A stretch of DNA of 64,000 nucleotides from Ehretia macrophylla (GCA_037974665.1 CM075768.1:64445816-64509815), one strand, 5' to 3'. Counted from the first letter of the stretch, positions 1 to 12,727 are shown. Numbers and translations are program-made. The notes: generated from the sequence alone by a model not told the origin.

Positions 1-447
1 GGCTGGGCCTGCAAACCGAGGGCGTAGGGCTTGAGACTAGGTCTCCGTCGCTCCGAAGCCTATAACTTTTGATCCATAAGGAGTTACGCGACGCACAACA
101 TACCGTTGGAAAGCTCTCCGAGAGCTCTACGATTGGGCCAGTAAGCTTGCTTGCTGTGCCCTTTTTGGAGCCCAAAATCGATCATTTTCATCAGTTTCAG
201 GCCATTTTTCTTATTAAGCTATGTTTTTCCGTCTCGGATCGTACGTCATGAACTGTTAAAAGGACGACAACCTTATTCTAGGGACATTAGAGATCCCTAC
301 AATGGGATGATATCACGTCTTGCGAGGATGCTGCGTTGTTGAAGCGGATGGGTTGTTGTTAAGCCCATTGGGCCTTCTGAATGGCCATCTCTCATGGCTG
401 GGACATTGAACCTTTAACACAAAAAGGAATTCTACCCCCAACATGAC
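1..447 (+). repeat. Partial 5S spacer at the left window edge
   Basis: The window opens inside a spacer, at the GGCTGGGCC...AAACCGAGGGCG segment that normally lies about 120 bp after a 5S gene end. The rest of the spacer follows in normal order up to copy 1. No gene is present. Confidence 0.95.
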
Positions 448-566
448 GGGTGCGATCATACCAGCACTAATGCTCCGGATCCTATCAGAACTCTAAAGTT
501 AAGCGTGCTTGGGCGTGAGTAGTACTAGGATGGGTGTCCCCTTGGGAAATCCTCGTGTTGTACCCC
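448..566 (+). rRNA. 5S rRNA gene, copy 1
   Basis: 5S rRNA of the large ribosomal subunit, transcribed by RNA polymerase III. Start set at GGGTGC, which pairs with GCACCC at the 3' end (helix I). The A box is at gene positions 50-64, the intermediate element at 67-72 and the C box at 80-97, where TFIIIA binds. Differences here and below are numbered against the window consensus, which copy 37 matches exactly. Copy 1: A27T, C36T, C47T, G48A, A69T, A90T, C95T, G102A, C114T. The intermediate element and C box are both hit, so activity is doubtful. Confidence 0.95.
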
Positions 567-1125
567 CTTTTTCAATTGTTTTTGCCCCGGTTAGGCTTGC
601 CAAGATGCTTTATCCACCACATTTCTATTACGGAATCCCACGGCACCTTGAGCAAGACAACTTCGCTTCACGTAGTGGCTAGGCCCCCAAACCGAGGGCG
701 TGGGGCTTGTGACAAAGTCTCTGTCGCTCCGGTGCCCATAACTTTTGATCTGTAATGAATTATGCAGTGTACAACATACCGTTGGAAAGCTCTCTGAGAG
801 CTCTACGACGAGGGCAGCTAACTTGCTCGCTTTGCCCCTTTTTCGAGCCCAAAATTGAACGTTTTCATCAGTTTCGGGCCACTTTTCATATTAAGCTCTG
901 TTTTTCCGTCCCGGATCATACGTCGTGAGCTATTAAAAGGACGACAACCTTACTCGAGTGACATTACAGGGCCCTACAATGCATCGATATCACGTCTTGT
1001 GAGGATGCTGAGTTGTTGAAGCAGATGGGTTGTTGTTAAGCCCATTGGGCCTTTTGAATGGGCCAGCTCCCTAGGCTGGGACTGTGAACCGTTAACACAA
1101 AAAGGAATTCTACCCCAAACATGAC

Positions 1126-1244
1126 GGGTGCAATCATACCAGCACTAATGCACTGGATCCCATCAGAACTACGAAGTTAAGCGTGCTTCGGAGAGAGTAG
1201 TCCTAGGATGGGTCACCCCCTGGGCAGTCCTCGTGTTGCACCCC
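1126..1244 (+). rRNA. 5S rRNA gene, copy 2
   Basis: Full length. G7A, C29T, C46A, G64C, C67A, A77C, G89C, A100C. Changes fall in the last A-box base, the intermediate element (C67A) and the C box (G89C), so this is probably a weak or silent copy. Confidence 0.95.
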
Positions 1245-1802
1245 CATTTTCAATTTTTTTTTCTCCGGTTAGGGTTGCCAAGCTACTTTATCCACCACAT
1301 TTCTATTATCGAATCCAATGGCACCTTGGGCAAGACAACTTCGCTTCACGTGGAGGCTGGGCCCGTAAACCGAGGGCGTGGGGCTTGTGACCAGGTCTCC
1401 GTCGCTCCGGTGCCCATAACTTTTGATCAGTAAAGAGTTACGCAGTGCACAGCATACTGTTGGAGAGCTCTCCGAGAGCACTACGACTGGGGAAGAAAGC
1501 ATGCTTGCTGTGCCCTTTTTGGTGCCCAAAATCGAATTTTTTTATTAGTTTTTAGCCAATTTTCTTATTAAGCTCTGTTTTTCCATCCCGAATCGTACGT
1601 CGTGAGTTGTTAAAAGGACGAAAACCTTATTCAAGGGACATTAGAGGGCCCTACAATGCGACGATATCACGTCTTGGGAGGATGTTGCGTTGTTGAAGCG
1701 GATGGGTTGTTGTTAAGCCCATTGGGCCTTCTGAATGGGCCATCTCTCTTGGCTGGGAATATGAACCTTTAACACAAAAAGGAATTCTACCCCCAACATG
1801 AC

Positions 1803-1920
1803 GGGTGCGATCATACCAGCACTAATGCTCTGGATCCCATCAGAACTCCGAAGTTAAGCGTGCTTGGCGAGAGTAGTACTAGGATGGGTGACCCCCTGTG
1901 AAGTCCTCGTGTTGCAACCC
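1803..1920 (+). rRNA. 5S rRNA gene, copy 3 (1-nt deletion)
   Basis: 118 nt: one G is missing from the GGG at 64-66, between the A box and the intermediate element. Also A27T, C29T, G98T, C116A. The same G is lost in copies 12 and 23. The deletion changes A-box to C-box spacing by 1 nt. Confidence 0.93.
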
Positions 1921-2478
1921 CCTTTTCAATTTTTTTTTCCTTCGGTTAGGGTTGCCAAGATACTTTATCCACCACATTTCTATTTTCGAATCCCACGGCA
2001 ACTTGGGCAAGACAACTTCACTTCACTTGGAGGCTGGGCCCACAAACCGAGGGCGTAGGGCTGGTGACCAAGTCTCTGTCGCTCCAGTGCCCATAACTTT
2101 TGATTAGTAAGGAGTTACGCGGTGCACAGCATACCGTTGGAAAGCTCTCCGAGAGCTCTACGATAGGCTTAGCAACTTGCTCGCGGTGCCCTTTTTGGAG
2201 CGCAAAATCGAACGTTTTCATCGGTTTCGGGCCACTTTTCCTATTAAGCTCTGTTTTTCTGTCCTGGATCGTACATCATGAGCTGTTAAAAGGACGACAA
2301 CCTTACTCGTGTGACATTAGAGGGCTCTACATTGTGTCGATATCTTGTCTTGCGAGGATGCTGAGTTGTTAAAGCGGATGGGTTGTTGTTAAGCCCATTG
2401 GGCCATCTGAACGGGCCATCTCTCTAGGCTGGGACTGTGAACCGTTAACACAAAAAGGAATTCTACCCCCAACATGAC

Positions 2479-2597
2479 GGGTGCGATCATACCAGCGCTA
2501 ATGCACCGGATCCCATCAGAACACCGAAGTTAAGCGTGCTTCGGCAAGAGTAGTACTAGGATGGGTGACCCCCTGGGAAGTCCTCGTGTTGCACCCC
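2479..2597 (+). rRNA. 5S rRNA gene, copy 4
   Basis: A19G, T45A, G64C, G68A. The T45A/G64C/G68A set is shared with copies 18 and 28, marking them as close relatives 9.45 and 16.2 kb away. Confidence 0.96.
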
Positions 2598-3155
2598 CCT
2601 TTTCAATTTTTTTTCCTCCGGTTAGAGTTGCCAATATACTTTATCCTCCACATTTCTATTATCGAATACCACGGCACCTTGGGCAAGACAACTTCGCTTC
2701 ACGTGAAGGCTAGGCCCGCAAACCGAGGGCGTAGGGCTTGTGACCAAGTCTCCGTCGCTCCGGTGCCCATAACTTTTGATCCGTAAGGAGTTATGCGGCA
2801 CACAGCATACCGTTTGAAAGCTCTCTGAGAGCTCTACGATGGGAGCAGCTAGCTTGCTCGCTTTGCCCTTTTTGGTGCCCAAGATCGAACGTTTTCATCG
2901 GTTTCACGCCACTTTTCTTATTAAGCTCTGTTTTTCTGTCCCGGATCGTACGTCGTGAGCTGTTAAAAGGATGACAATTTTACTCGCGGGACATTAGAGG
3001 GCTCTACAATGCATCGATATCACGTCTTGCGAAGATGCTACGTTGTTGAAGCGGATGGGTTGTTGTTAAGCCCATTGGGCCTTCTGAATGGTCCCCCTCT
3101 CTAGGCTGGGACTGTGACCCGTTAACACAAAAAGGACTTCTCCCCCCAACATGAC

Positions 3156-3274
3156 GGGTGCGATCATACCAGCACTAATGCACCGGATCCCATCAGAACT
3201 CCGAAGTTAACCGTGCATGGGCGAGAGTAGTACTATGATGGGTGACCCCCTGTGAAGTCTTCCTGTTGCGCCCT
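3156..3274 (+). rRNA. 5S rRNA gene, copy 5 (degenerate lineage)
   Basis: G56C, T62A, G81T, G98T, C105T, G108C, A115G, C119T. Two A-box bases and a C-box base are changed, and A115G disturbs helix I. Copies 13 and 24 share most of these, so the already mutated gene was itself amplified. Confidence 0.94.
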
Positions 3275-3830
3275 CCTTTTAAATTTTTTTTCTTCGATTA
3301 GGGTTGACAAGATACTTTATCCACCACATTCCTATTATCGAATCCCACGGCACCTTGGGCAAGACAACTTCACTTGACGTGGAGGCTGGGCCCGCAAACC
3401 GAGGGGGTAGGGCTTGTGACCAAGTCTCTGTCGCTCCGGTGCCCATAACTTTTGATCCGTAAGAAGTTACGCAGCGCATAGCATACCGTTGGAAATCTCT
3501 CTCAGATCTCTACGACGAGGGCAGCTAACTTGCTCGCTTTACCATTTTTGGTGCGCAAAATCGAAAGTTTTCATCAGTTTCGGGCGACTTTTCTTATTAA
3601 GCTCTATTTTTCCTTCCCAAATCGTACGTCGTGAGCTGTTAAAAGGACAACAACGAAACTCGCGGGATATTAGAGGGCCCTACAATGCATCGATATCACC
3701 TCTTGCGAGGATGCTGCGTTGTTGAAGCGGATGGGTTGTTGTTAAGCCCATTGGGCCTTCTGAATGGCCATCTCTCCAGGCTGGGACTGTGAACCGTTAA
3801 AACAAAAAGGAATTCTACACCCAACATGAC

Positions 3831-3949
3831 GGGTGCGATCATAATAGCACTAATACACCGGATCCCATCAGAACTGTGAAGTTAAGCGTGCTTGGGAGAT
3901 AGTAGTACTAGGATAGGTGACCCCCTGGGAAGTCCTCGTGTTGCACCCC
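3831..3949 (+). rRNA. 5S rRNA gene, copy 6
   Basis: C14A, C15T, G25A, C46G, C47T, C67A, G70T, G85A. The intermediate element is hit twice and the C box once (GGATAGG). Relative of copy 25. Confidence 0.95.
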
Positions 3950-4507
3950 TCGTTTCAATTTTTTTTCCTCCGGTTATGGTTGCCAAGATACTTTATCCAC
4001 CACATTTCTATTATCGAATCCCACGGCACCTTGGGCAAGACAACTTCGCTTCACGTGGAGGCTGGCCCTGCAAACCGAGGGCGTAGGGCTTGTGACCAAG
4101 TCTCTGTCGCTCCGGTGCCCATAACTTTTGATCCGAAAGGAGTTACGCGGAACACAGCATACCGTTGGAAAGCTCTCTTAGAGCTCTACGATGGGAGCAG
4201 CCAGCTTGCTCACTTTGCCCTTTTTGGAGCCCAAAATCGAACGTTTTTATCAGTTTCACGCCACTTTTCTTATTAAGCTCGGTTTTTCCGTCCCGGATCA
4301 TACGTCGTGAGCTGTTAAAAGGATGACAATTTTACTAGCGGGACATTAGAGGGCCCTACAATGCGTCGATATCACGTCTTGCGAAGATACTGCGTTGTTG
4401 AAGCGGATGGGTTGTTGTTAAGCCCATTGGGCCTTCTGAATGAGCCATCTCTCTAAGCTGGGACTGTGAACCTTTAACACAAAAAGGAATTCTACCCCCA
4501 AAATGAC

Positions 4508-4626
4508 GGGTGCGATCATACCAGAACTAATGCTCCGAATCCCATCAGAACTCCGAAGTTAAACGTGCTTGGGCGAGAGTAGTACTAGGATGGGTGACCC
4601 CCTGGGAAGTCCTCGTGTTGCACACC
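4508..4626 (+). rRNA. 5S rRNA gene, copy 7
   Basis: C18A, A27T, G31A, G56A, C117A. Identical in all five differences to copy 26, 12,840 bp downstream. Confidence 0.96.
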
Positions 4627-5184
4627 CCTTTTCAATTTTTTTTCCTCCGGTTAGGGTTGCCAAGATACTTTATCCACCACATTTCAATTATCGAATCCCA
4701 CAGCACCTAGGGCAAGACAACTTCACTTCACGAGGAGGCTGGGCCCGCAAACCGAGGGTGTTGGCCTTGTGACCAAGTCTCTCTCGCTCCGGTGCCCATA
4801 ACTTTTGACCTATAAGGAGTTATGCGGCACACAGCATACCGTCGGAAAGCTCTTTGAGAGCTCTACGACGGGGGCACCAAACTTGCTCGCTGTACCCTTT
4901 TTGGAGCCCAAAATCGAACGTTTTCATCAGTTTCAGGCCACTTTTCTTATTAAGCTCTATTTTTCCTTCCCGGATCGTACGTTGTGAGCTGTTAAAAGGA
5001 CGACAACCTTACTCGCGGGACATTAGATGGCCCTACAATGCATCGATATCACGTCTTGCGAGGATGCTGCATTGTTGAAACGGATGGGTTGTTGTTAAGC
5101 CCATTGGGCCTTTTGAATGGGCAATCTATCTAGGCTGGGAATGTGAACCATTAACACATAAAGGAATTGTGCCCTCAACATGAC

Positions 5185-5303
5185 GGGTGCGATCATTACT
5201 GCACTAATGAACCGGATCCCATCAGAACTCCGAAGTTAAGCGTGCTTGGCCGAGAGTAGTACTAGGATGGGTGACCCCCTGAGAAGTCCTCGTGTTGCAC
5301 CAC
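5185..5303 (+). rRNA. 5S rRNA gene, copy 8
   Basis: A13T, C14A, A16T, C26A, G66C, G98A, C118A. Shares the first four with copy 27. Upstream it has the CATAAAG variant at -28 and a GTGCC motif near -13. Confidence 0.95.
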
Positions 5304-5860
5304 TCTTTTCAATTTTTTTTCATGCGGTTAGGGTTGCCAAGATACTTTGTCCACCACATTTCTATTATCGAATCCCACGGCACCTTGGGCAAGACACTTC
5401 GCTTAACGTGGAGGCTGGGCCTGCAAACCGAGGGCGTAGGGATTGTGACCAGGTCTCCGTCGCTCCGGTGCCCATAACTTTTGATCTGTAAAGAGTTACG
5501 CGGCGCACAGCATACCGTTGGAAAGCTTTTTGAGAGCTCTACGACCGGGGCAGCTAACTTGCTCGCTATGCCCTTTTTGGAGCCCAAAATCGAACGTTTT
5601 CATCAGTTTCAGGCCACTTTTCCCATTAAGCTAGGTTTTTCCGTCCCGGCTCGTACGTCGTGAGTTGTTAAAAGGACGACAATTTTACTTGCGGGTCATT
5701 AGAGGGCCCTACAATGCGTCGATATCACGTCTTGCGAGGATGCTGCGTTGTTGAAGCGGATGGTTTGTTGTTAAGCCCCTTGGGCCTTCTGAATAGGCCA
5801 TCTCTCTAGGCTGGGACTGTGAACCGTTAACAAAAAAAGGAATTCTACCCCTAACATGAC

Positions 5861-5979
5861 GGGTGCGATCATACCAGCATTAATGCACCAGATCCCATCA
5901 GAACTCTGAAGTTAAGCGTGCTTGGGCGAGAGTAGTACTAGAATGGGTGACCCCCTGGGAAGTCCTCGTGTTGCATCCT
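5861..5979 (+). rRNA. 5S rRNA gene, copy 9
   Basis: C20T, G30A, C47T, G82A, C116T, C119T. Related to copy 14 (C20T, G30A, C119T and the upstream AACAAAAAAAGG variant). Confidence 0.96.
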
Positions 5980-6537
5980 CATTTTTAATTTTTTTTCCTC
6001 CGGTTAGGGTTGCCAAGATACTTTATCCACCACATTTCTATTATCGAATCCCACGGCACCTTGGGGAAGACAACTTCGCTTCAAGTGGAGGTTGGGCCCG
6101 CAAACCGAGGGCGTAGGGCTTGTGACCAAGTCTCTGTCGCTCCGGTGCCCATAACTTTTGATCCGTAAGGAGTTACGCAGCGCACATCATACCGTTGGAA
6201 ACACTCCGATAACTCTACGACGAGCGCAGCCAGCTTGCTCGTTGTGCCCTTTTTGGAGCCCAAAATCGAACATTTTCATCAGTTTCGGGCCACTTTTCGT
6301 ATTAAGCTCTGTTTTTCCGTTCCCGGATAGTACGTCGTGCGCTGTTAAAAGGATGACAACCTTACCCGCGGGGCATTAGAAGGCCCTACAATGCGTCCAT
6401 ATCACGTCTTGCGAGGATGCTGCGTTGTTGAAGCAGATGGGTTGTTGTTAAGCTCATTGGGCCTTCTGAATGGGCCATCTCTCTAGGCTGGGACTGTGAA
6501 CCGTTAACACAAAAAGGAATTCTACCCCCACCATGAC

Positions 6538-6656
6538 GGGTGCGATCATACAAGCACTAATGCACCGGATCCCATCAGAACTCCGAAGTTAAGCGTGCTT
6601 GGGCGAGAGTAGTACTAGGATGGGTGACCGCCTGGGAAGTCCTCGTGTTGCACCCC
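6538..6656 (+). rRNA. 5S rRNA gene, copy 10
   Basis: Only C15A and C93G differ from consensus. A and C box cores are otherwise intact, making this one of the better candidates for a working gene. Confidence 0.97.
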
Positions 6657-7214
6657 CCTTTTCAATTTTTTTTCCTCCGGTTAGGGTTGCCAAGATACTT
6701 TATCCACCACATTTCTATTATCGAATCCCATGGCACCTTGGGCAAGACAACTTCGCTTCACGTGGAGGCTGGGCCCGCAAACCGAGGGCGTAGGGCTTGT
6801 GACCAGGTCTCCGTCGCTCCGGTGCCCATAACTTTTGATCCATAAGGAGTTACGCGGCGCACAGCATATCGTTGGAAAGCTCTCCGAGAGCTCTACGACG
6901 GTTGTAGCGCGCTTGTTTGCTGTGCACTTTTTGGAGCCCAAAATCGAACGTTTTCATCAGTTTTGGTCAACTTTTCTTATTAAGCTCTGTTTTTCCGTCC
7001 CGGATCGTACGTCGTGAGCTATTAGAAGGACGACAACCTTACTCGCGGGACATTAGAGGGCGCTACAATACGTCTATATCACGTCTTGTGAGGATACTGC
7101 GTTGTTAAAGCGGATGGGTTATTGTTAAGCCCATTGGGCCTTCTTAATGGGCAATCTCTCTAGGCTGGGACTGTGAACTGTTAACACATAAAGGAATTCC
7201 GACATCAACATGAC

Positions 7215-7333
7215 GGGTGCGATCATACCAGCAATAATACACCGAATCCCATAAGAACTCTGAAGTTAAGCGTGCTTGGGCGAGAGTAGTACTAGGATAG
7301 GTAACCCCCAGGGAAGTCCTCGTGTTGCACCAC
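7215..7333 (+). rRNA. 5S rRNA gene, copy 11
   Basis: C20A, G25A, G31A, C39A, C47T, G85A, G89A, T96A, C118A. The C box carries three changes. Shares G85A/G89A/T96A/C118A with copy 22. Upstream element is CATAAAG. Confidence 0.95.
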
Positions 7334-7876
7334 CCTTTTCAATTTTTTTTCCTCCGGTTAGGGTTGCCAAGATACTTTATCCACCACATTTCTATTATCG
7401 AATCCCCCAGCACCTTGGGCAAGATAACTTCGCTTCACGTGGAGGCTGGGCCCACAAATTGAGGGCGTAGGGCTTGTGACCAAGGCTATGTCATTCCAGA
7501 GCCCATAACTTTTGATTCGTAAGGAGTTACGAGGTGCACAGCATACCGTTGGAAACTCTCCGAGAGCTCTACCACGGGCGCAGCCAGCTTGCTCGTTGTG
7601 CCCTTTTTGGATCCCAAAATCGAACGATTTCATCAGTTTTGGGTGACTTTTCTTATTAAGCTCTGTTTTTCCGTCTCGAATCGTACATCGTGAGCTGTTA
7701 AAAGGACGACAACCTTACTCATGGGACATTAGAGGGCCCAACAACGCATCGATATCACTTCTTGCAAGGATGTTGCGTTTTAAAAGTGGATGGGTTGTCG
7801 TTATGCCCATTGGGCCTTCTGAATGGCTGGGACTGTGAACCGTTAACACAAAAAGGAATTCCACCCCCACCATGAC

Positions 7877-7994
7877 GGGTGCGATCATACCAGCACTAAT
7901 GAACTGGATCCCATCAGAACTCCGAAGTTAAGCGTGCTTGGCGAGAGTAGTACTAGGATGGGTGATCCCCTGGGAAGTCCTCGTGTTGCACCCC
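7877..7994 (+). rRNA. 5S rRNA gene, copy 12 (1-nt deletion)
   Basis: 118 nt: one G lost at 64-66; C26A, C29T, C91T. Same set as copy 23. About 14 bp of upstream spacer are missing (junction near 7,825). Confidence 0.94.
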
Positions 7995-8552
7995 CCTTTT
8001 CAATTTTTTTTCCTCCGGTTAGAGTTGCCAATATACTTTATCCACCATATTTCTATTCTCGAATCCCACTGCACCTTGGGCAAGACAACTACACTTCACG
8101 TGGAGGATGGGCCGGTAAACCGAGGGCGTAGGGCTTGTGACCAGGTATCCGTTGCTCCGGTGCCCATAACTTTTGATCCGTAAGGAGTTACTCGGAACAC
8201 ATCATACCGTTTGAAAGCTCTCTGAGAGCTCTATGATGGGAGCAGCTAGCTTGCTCGCTTTGCCCTTTTTGGTGCCCAAGATCGAACGTTTTCATCAGTT
8301 TCACGCCACTTTTCTTATTAAGCTCTGTTTTTCTGTCCCGGATCGTACGTCGTGAGCTGTTAAAAGGATGAAAATTTTACTCGCGGGACATTAGAGGGCT
8401 CTACAATGCATCGATATCACGTCTTGCGAAGATGCTACGTTGTTGAAGCGGATGGGTTGTTGTTAAGCCCATTGGGCCTTCTGAATGGGCCATCTCTCTA
8501 GGCTGGGACTGTGAACCTTTAACACAAAAAGGAATTCTCCCCCCAACATGAC

Positions 8553-8670
8553 CGGTGCGATCATACCAGCACTAATGCACCGGATCCCATCAGAACTCCG
8601 AAGTTAAGCGTGCATGGGCGAGAGTAGTACTAGGATGGGTGACCCATGTGAAGTCTTCCTGTTGCGCCCT
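8553..8670 (+). rRNA. 5S rRNA gene, copy 13 (degenerate, 1-nt deletion)
   Basis: 118 nt. G1C, T62A, loss of one C at 91-95, C95A, G98T, C105T, G108C, A115G, C119T. Sister of copy 5. The C-box deletion and helix I changes suggest a pseudogene. Confidence 0.92.
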
Positions 8671-9227
8671 CCATTTAAATTTTTTTTCTTCGATTAGGGT
8701 TTCCAAGATACTTTATCCACCACATTCCTATTATCGAATCCCACGGCACCTTGGGCAAGACAACTTCACTTGACGTGGAGGCTGAGCCCGCAAACCGAGG
8801 GGGTAGGGCTTGTGACCAAGTCTCTGTCGCTCCGGTGCCCATAACTTTTGATCCGTAAGAAGTTACGCAGCGCATAGCATACCGTTGGAAATCTCTCTCA
8901 GATCTCTACGACGAGGGCAGCTAACTTGCTCGCTTTACCATTTTTGGTGCGCAAAATCGAAAGTTTTCATCAGTTTCGGGCGACTTTTCTTATTAAGCTC
9001 TATTTTTCCTTCCCAAATCGTACGTCGTGAGCTGTTAAAAGGACGACAACCTTACTCGCGGGACATTAGAGGGCCCTACAATGCATCGATATCACCTCTT
9101 GCGAGGATGCTGCGTTGTTGAAGCGGATGGGTTGTTGTTAAGCCCCTTGGGCCTTCTGAATAGGCCATCTCTCTAGGCTGGGACTGTGAACCGTTAACAA
9201 AAAAAGGAATTCGACTCCTAACATGAC

Positions 9228-9346
9228 GGGTGCGATTATACCAGCATTAATGCACCAGATCCCATCAGAACTGCGAAGTTAAGCGTGCTTGGGCGAGAGT
9301 AGTACTAGGCTGGGCGTCCCCCTAGGAAGTCCTCGTGTTGCACCCT
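9228..9346 (+). rRNA. 5S rRNA gene, copy 14
   Basis: C10T, C20T, G30A, C46G, A83C, T88C, A90T, G97A, C119T. Four changes fall in the C box, so it is probably silent. Related to copy 9. Confidence 0.94.
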
Positions 9347-9904
9347 CATTTTTAATTTTTTTTGTTCCAGTTAGGGTTGACAAGATACTTTATCAACCAC
9401 ATTTCTATTATCGAATCCCACGGCACCTTGGGGATGACAACTTTGCTTCAAGTGGAGGTTGGGCCCGCAAACCGAGGGCGTAGGGCTTGTGACCAAGTCT
9501 CTGTCGCTCCGGTGCCAATAACTTTTGATTCGTAAGGAGTTACGCAGCGCACATCATACCGTTGTAAACTCTCCGAGAACTCTACGACGAGCGCAGCCAG
9601 CTTGCTCGTTGTGCCCTTTTTGGAGCCCAAAATCGAACGTTTTCTTCAGTTTCGGGCCACTTTTCTTATTAAGCTCTGTTTTTCCGTTCCCGGATAGTAC
9701 GTCGTGCGCTATTAAAAGGATGACAACCTTACTCGCGGGTCATTAGAGGGCCCTACAATGCGTCGATATCACGTCTTCTGAGGATGCTGTGTTGTTGAAG
9801 CAGATGGGTTGTTGTTAAGCCCATTGGGCCTTCTGAATGGGCCATCTCTCTAGCCTGGGACTGTGAACCGTTAACACATAAAGGAATTCTACCCCCACCA
9901 TGAC

Positions 9905-10023
9905 GGGTGCGATCATACCGGCACTAATGCACCGGATCCCATCAGAACTCTGAAGTTAAGCGTGCTTGGGCGAGAGTAGTACTAGGATGGGTGACCCCCT
10001 GGGAAGTCCTCGTGTTGCACCCC
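9905..10023 (+). rRNA. 5S rRNA gene, copy 15
   Basis: Near consensus: A16G and C47T only. The upstream element is CATAAAG while the following CTACCCCC is of the major type, so this promoter is a mixture of both subfamilies. Confidence 0.97.
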
Positions 10024-10580
10024 CCTTTTCAATTTTTTTTCCTCCGGTTAGGGTTGCCAAGATACTTTATCCACCACATTTCTATTATCGAATCCCATGG
10101 CACCTTGGGCAAGACAACTTCGCTTCACGTGGAGGCTGGGCCCGCAAACCGAGGGCGTAGGGCTTGTGACCAGGTCTCCGCGCTACAATGCCCATAACTT
10201 TTGATCCGTAACGAGTTACGCGGCACACAGCGTACCATTGGAAAGCTCTTCGAGAGCTCTACGACGGGGGTAGCCAGCTTGTTTGTTGTGCACTTTTTGG
10301 AGCCCAAAATCGAACGTTTTCATCAGTTTTGGGCCACTTTTCTTATTAAGCTATGTTTTTCCCTCCTGGATCGTACGTCGTGAGGTGTTAAATGGACGAC
10401 AACCTTACTCGCGGGACATTAGAGGGCGCTACAATGCGTCGATATCACGTCTTGCGAGGATACTGGGTTGTTAAAGCGGATGGGTTATTGTTAAGCCCAT
10501 TTGGCCTTCTGAATGGGCAATCTCTCTAGGCTGGGACTGTGAACCGTTAACACATAAAGGAATTCTGCCATCAACATGAC

Positions 10581-10699
10581 GGGTGCGATCATACCAGCAC
10601 TAATGCACCGGATCCCATCAGAACTCTGAAGTTTAGCGTGCTTGGGCGAGAGTAGTACTAGGATGGGTGACCCCCAGGGAAGTCCTCGTGTTGCACCCC
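10581..10699 (+). rRNA. 5S rRNA gene, copy 16
   Basis: C47T, A54T, T96A. A54T lies in the A box. Upstream CATAAAG and TGCCATCAAC. The same gene differences recur in copy 22. Confidence 0.96.
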
Positions 10700-11255
10700 C
10701 CTTTTCAATTTTTTTTCCTCCGGTTAGGGATGCCAAGATACTTTATCCACCACATTTCTATTATCGAATCCCCCAGCACCTTGGGCAAGACATCTTCGCT
10801 TCACGTGGAGGCTGGGCCCACAAACAGAGGGAGTAGGGCTTTTGACAAAGTCTATGTCATTCCAGAGCACATAACTTTTGATTCGTAAGGAGTTACGAGG
10901 TGCACAGCATACCGTTGGAAACTCTCTGAGAGCTCTACCACGGGCGCAGCCAGCTTGCTCGCTTTGCCCTTTTTGGGGCCCAAAGTCGAACGTTTTCATC
11001 AGCTTCGGACCACTTTTCTTATTAAGCTCTATTTTTCTGTCCGGATCGTACGTCGTGAGCTGTTAAAAGGACGACAACCTTACTCGTGGGACATTAGAGG
11101 GCCCTAAAACGCGTCGATATGACGTCTTGCGAGGATGCTGCGTTGTTGAAGCGGATGGGTTGTCGTTAAGCCCATTGGGCCTTCTTAATGGGCCATCTCT
11201 CTTGGCTGGGACTGTGAACCGTTAACACAAAAAGGAATTCCACCCCCACCATGAC

Positions 11256-11374
11256 GGGTGCGATCATACCTGCACTAATGCACCGGATCCCATCAGAACT
11301 CCAAAGTTAATCGTGCTTGGGTGAGAGTAATACTAAGATGGGTGACCTCTTGGGAAGTCCTCGTGTTGTAACCC
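11256..11374 (+). rRNA. 5S rRNA gene, copy 17 (degenerate)
   Basis: A16T, G48A, G56T, C67T, G75A, G81A, C93T, C95T, C114T, C116A. All three internal control elements are touched. Probably a pseudogene. Confidence 0.93.
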
Positions 11375-11931
11375 ACTTTTCAAATTTTTTTCCTTCGGTT
11401 AGGGTTGCCAAGTTACTTTATCCACCACAATTCTATTATCGAATCCCACGGCACCTTGGCCAAGACAACTTCGCTTCACTTGGCGGCTAGGCCCGCAAAC
11501 CGAGGGCGTAGGGCTTGTGACTAGGTCTCCGTCGCTCCGATGCCCATAACATTTGATCCGAAAGGAGTTACGCGGTGCACAGCATACCGTTGGAAAGCTC
11601 TCCGAGAGCTCTACGATGGGCTTAGCAACTTGCTCGCGGTGCCCTTTTTGGAGCGCAAAATCGAACGTTTTCATCAGTTTCGGGCCACTTTTCTTATTAA
11701 GCTCTGTTTTTTCATCCTGGATCGTACGTCATGAGCTGTTAAAAGGACGACAACCTTACTCGTGTGACATTAGAGGGCTCTACATTGCGTCGATATCTGG
11801 TCTTGCGAGGATGCTGAGTTGTTAAAGCGGATGGGTTGTTGTTAAGCCCATTGGGCCTTCTGAATGGGCCATCTCTCTAGGCTGGGACTGTGAACCGTTA
11901 ACACAAAAAGGAATTCTACCCCCAACATGAC

Positions 11932-12050
11932 GGGTGCGATCATACCAGCACTATTGCACCGGATCCCATCAGAACACCGAAGTTAAGCGTGCTTCGGCAA
12001 GAGTAGTACTAGGATGGGTAACCCCTTGGGAAGTCCTTGTGTTGCACCCC
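11932..12050 (+). rRNA. 5S rRNA gene, copy 18
   Basis: A23T, T45A, G64C, G68A, G89A, C95T, C107T. Shares the T45A/G64C/G68A set with copies 4 and 28. Confidence 0.95.
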
Positions 12051-12608
12051 CCTTTTCAATTTTTTTTCCTCCGGTTAGAGTTGCCAATATACTTTATCCA
12101 CCACATTTCTATTATCGAATCCCACGGCACCTTGGGCAAGACAACTTCACTTCACCTGAAGGCTGGGCCCGCAAACCGAGGGTGTAGGGCTTGTGGCCAA
12201 GTCTCCGTCGCTCCGGTGCCCATAACTTTTGATGCGTAAGGAGTTACGCGGCACACAGCATACCGTTTGAAAGCTCTCCGAGAGCTCTACGACAGGGGCA
12301 GCAAGCTTGCTTGCTGCACCCTTTTTGGAGCCCAAAATCGAATGTTTTCATTAGTTTCGGGCCACTTTTCTTATTAAGCTCTGTTTTTCCGTCCCGGATC
12401 GTACGTCGTGAACTATTAAAAGGACAACAACCTTACTCGCGACACATTCGCGGGCTCTACATTGCGTCGATATCACGTCTTTCGAGCATGCTGCAATGTT
12501 CAAGCGGATGGGTTGTTGTTAAGCCCATTGGGCCTTCTGAATGGGCCATCTCTCTAGGCTGGGACTGTGAACCTTTAACACAAAAAGGAATTCTACCCCC
12601 AACATGAT

Positions 12609-12727
12609 GGGTGTGATCAGACCAGCACTAATGCACCGGATCCCATCAGAACAACGAAGTTAAGTGTGCTTGGGCTAGAGTAGTACTAGGATGGGTGACC
12701 ACCTGGGAAGTCCTCGTGTTGCACCCC
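12609..12727 (+). rRNA. 5S rRNA gene, copy 19
   Basis: C6T, T12G, T45A, C46A, C57T, G68T, C93A. Close to copy 29, 6,770 bp downstream. Flanking base -1 is T instead of the usual C. Confidence 0.95.
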
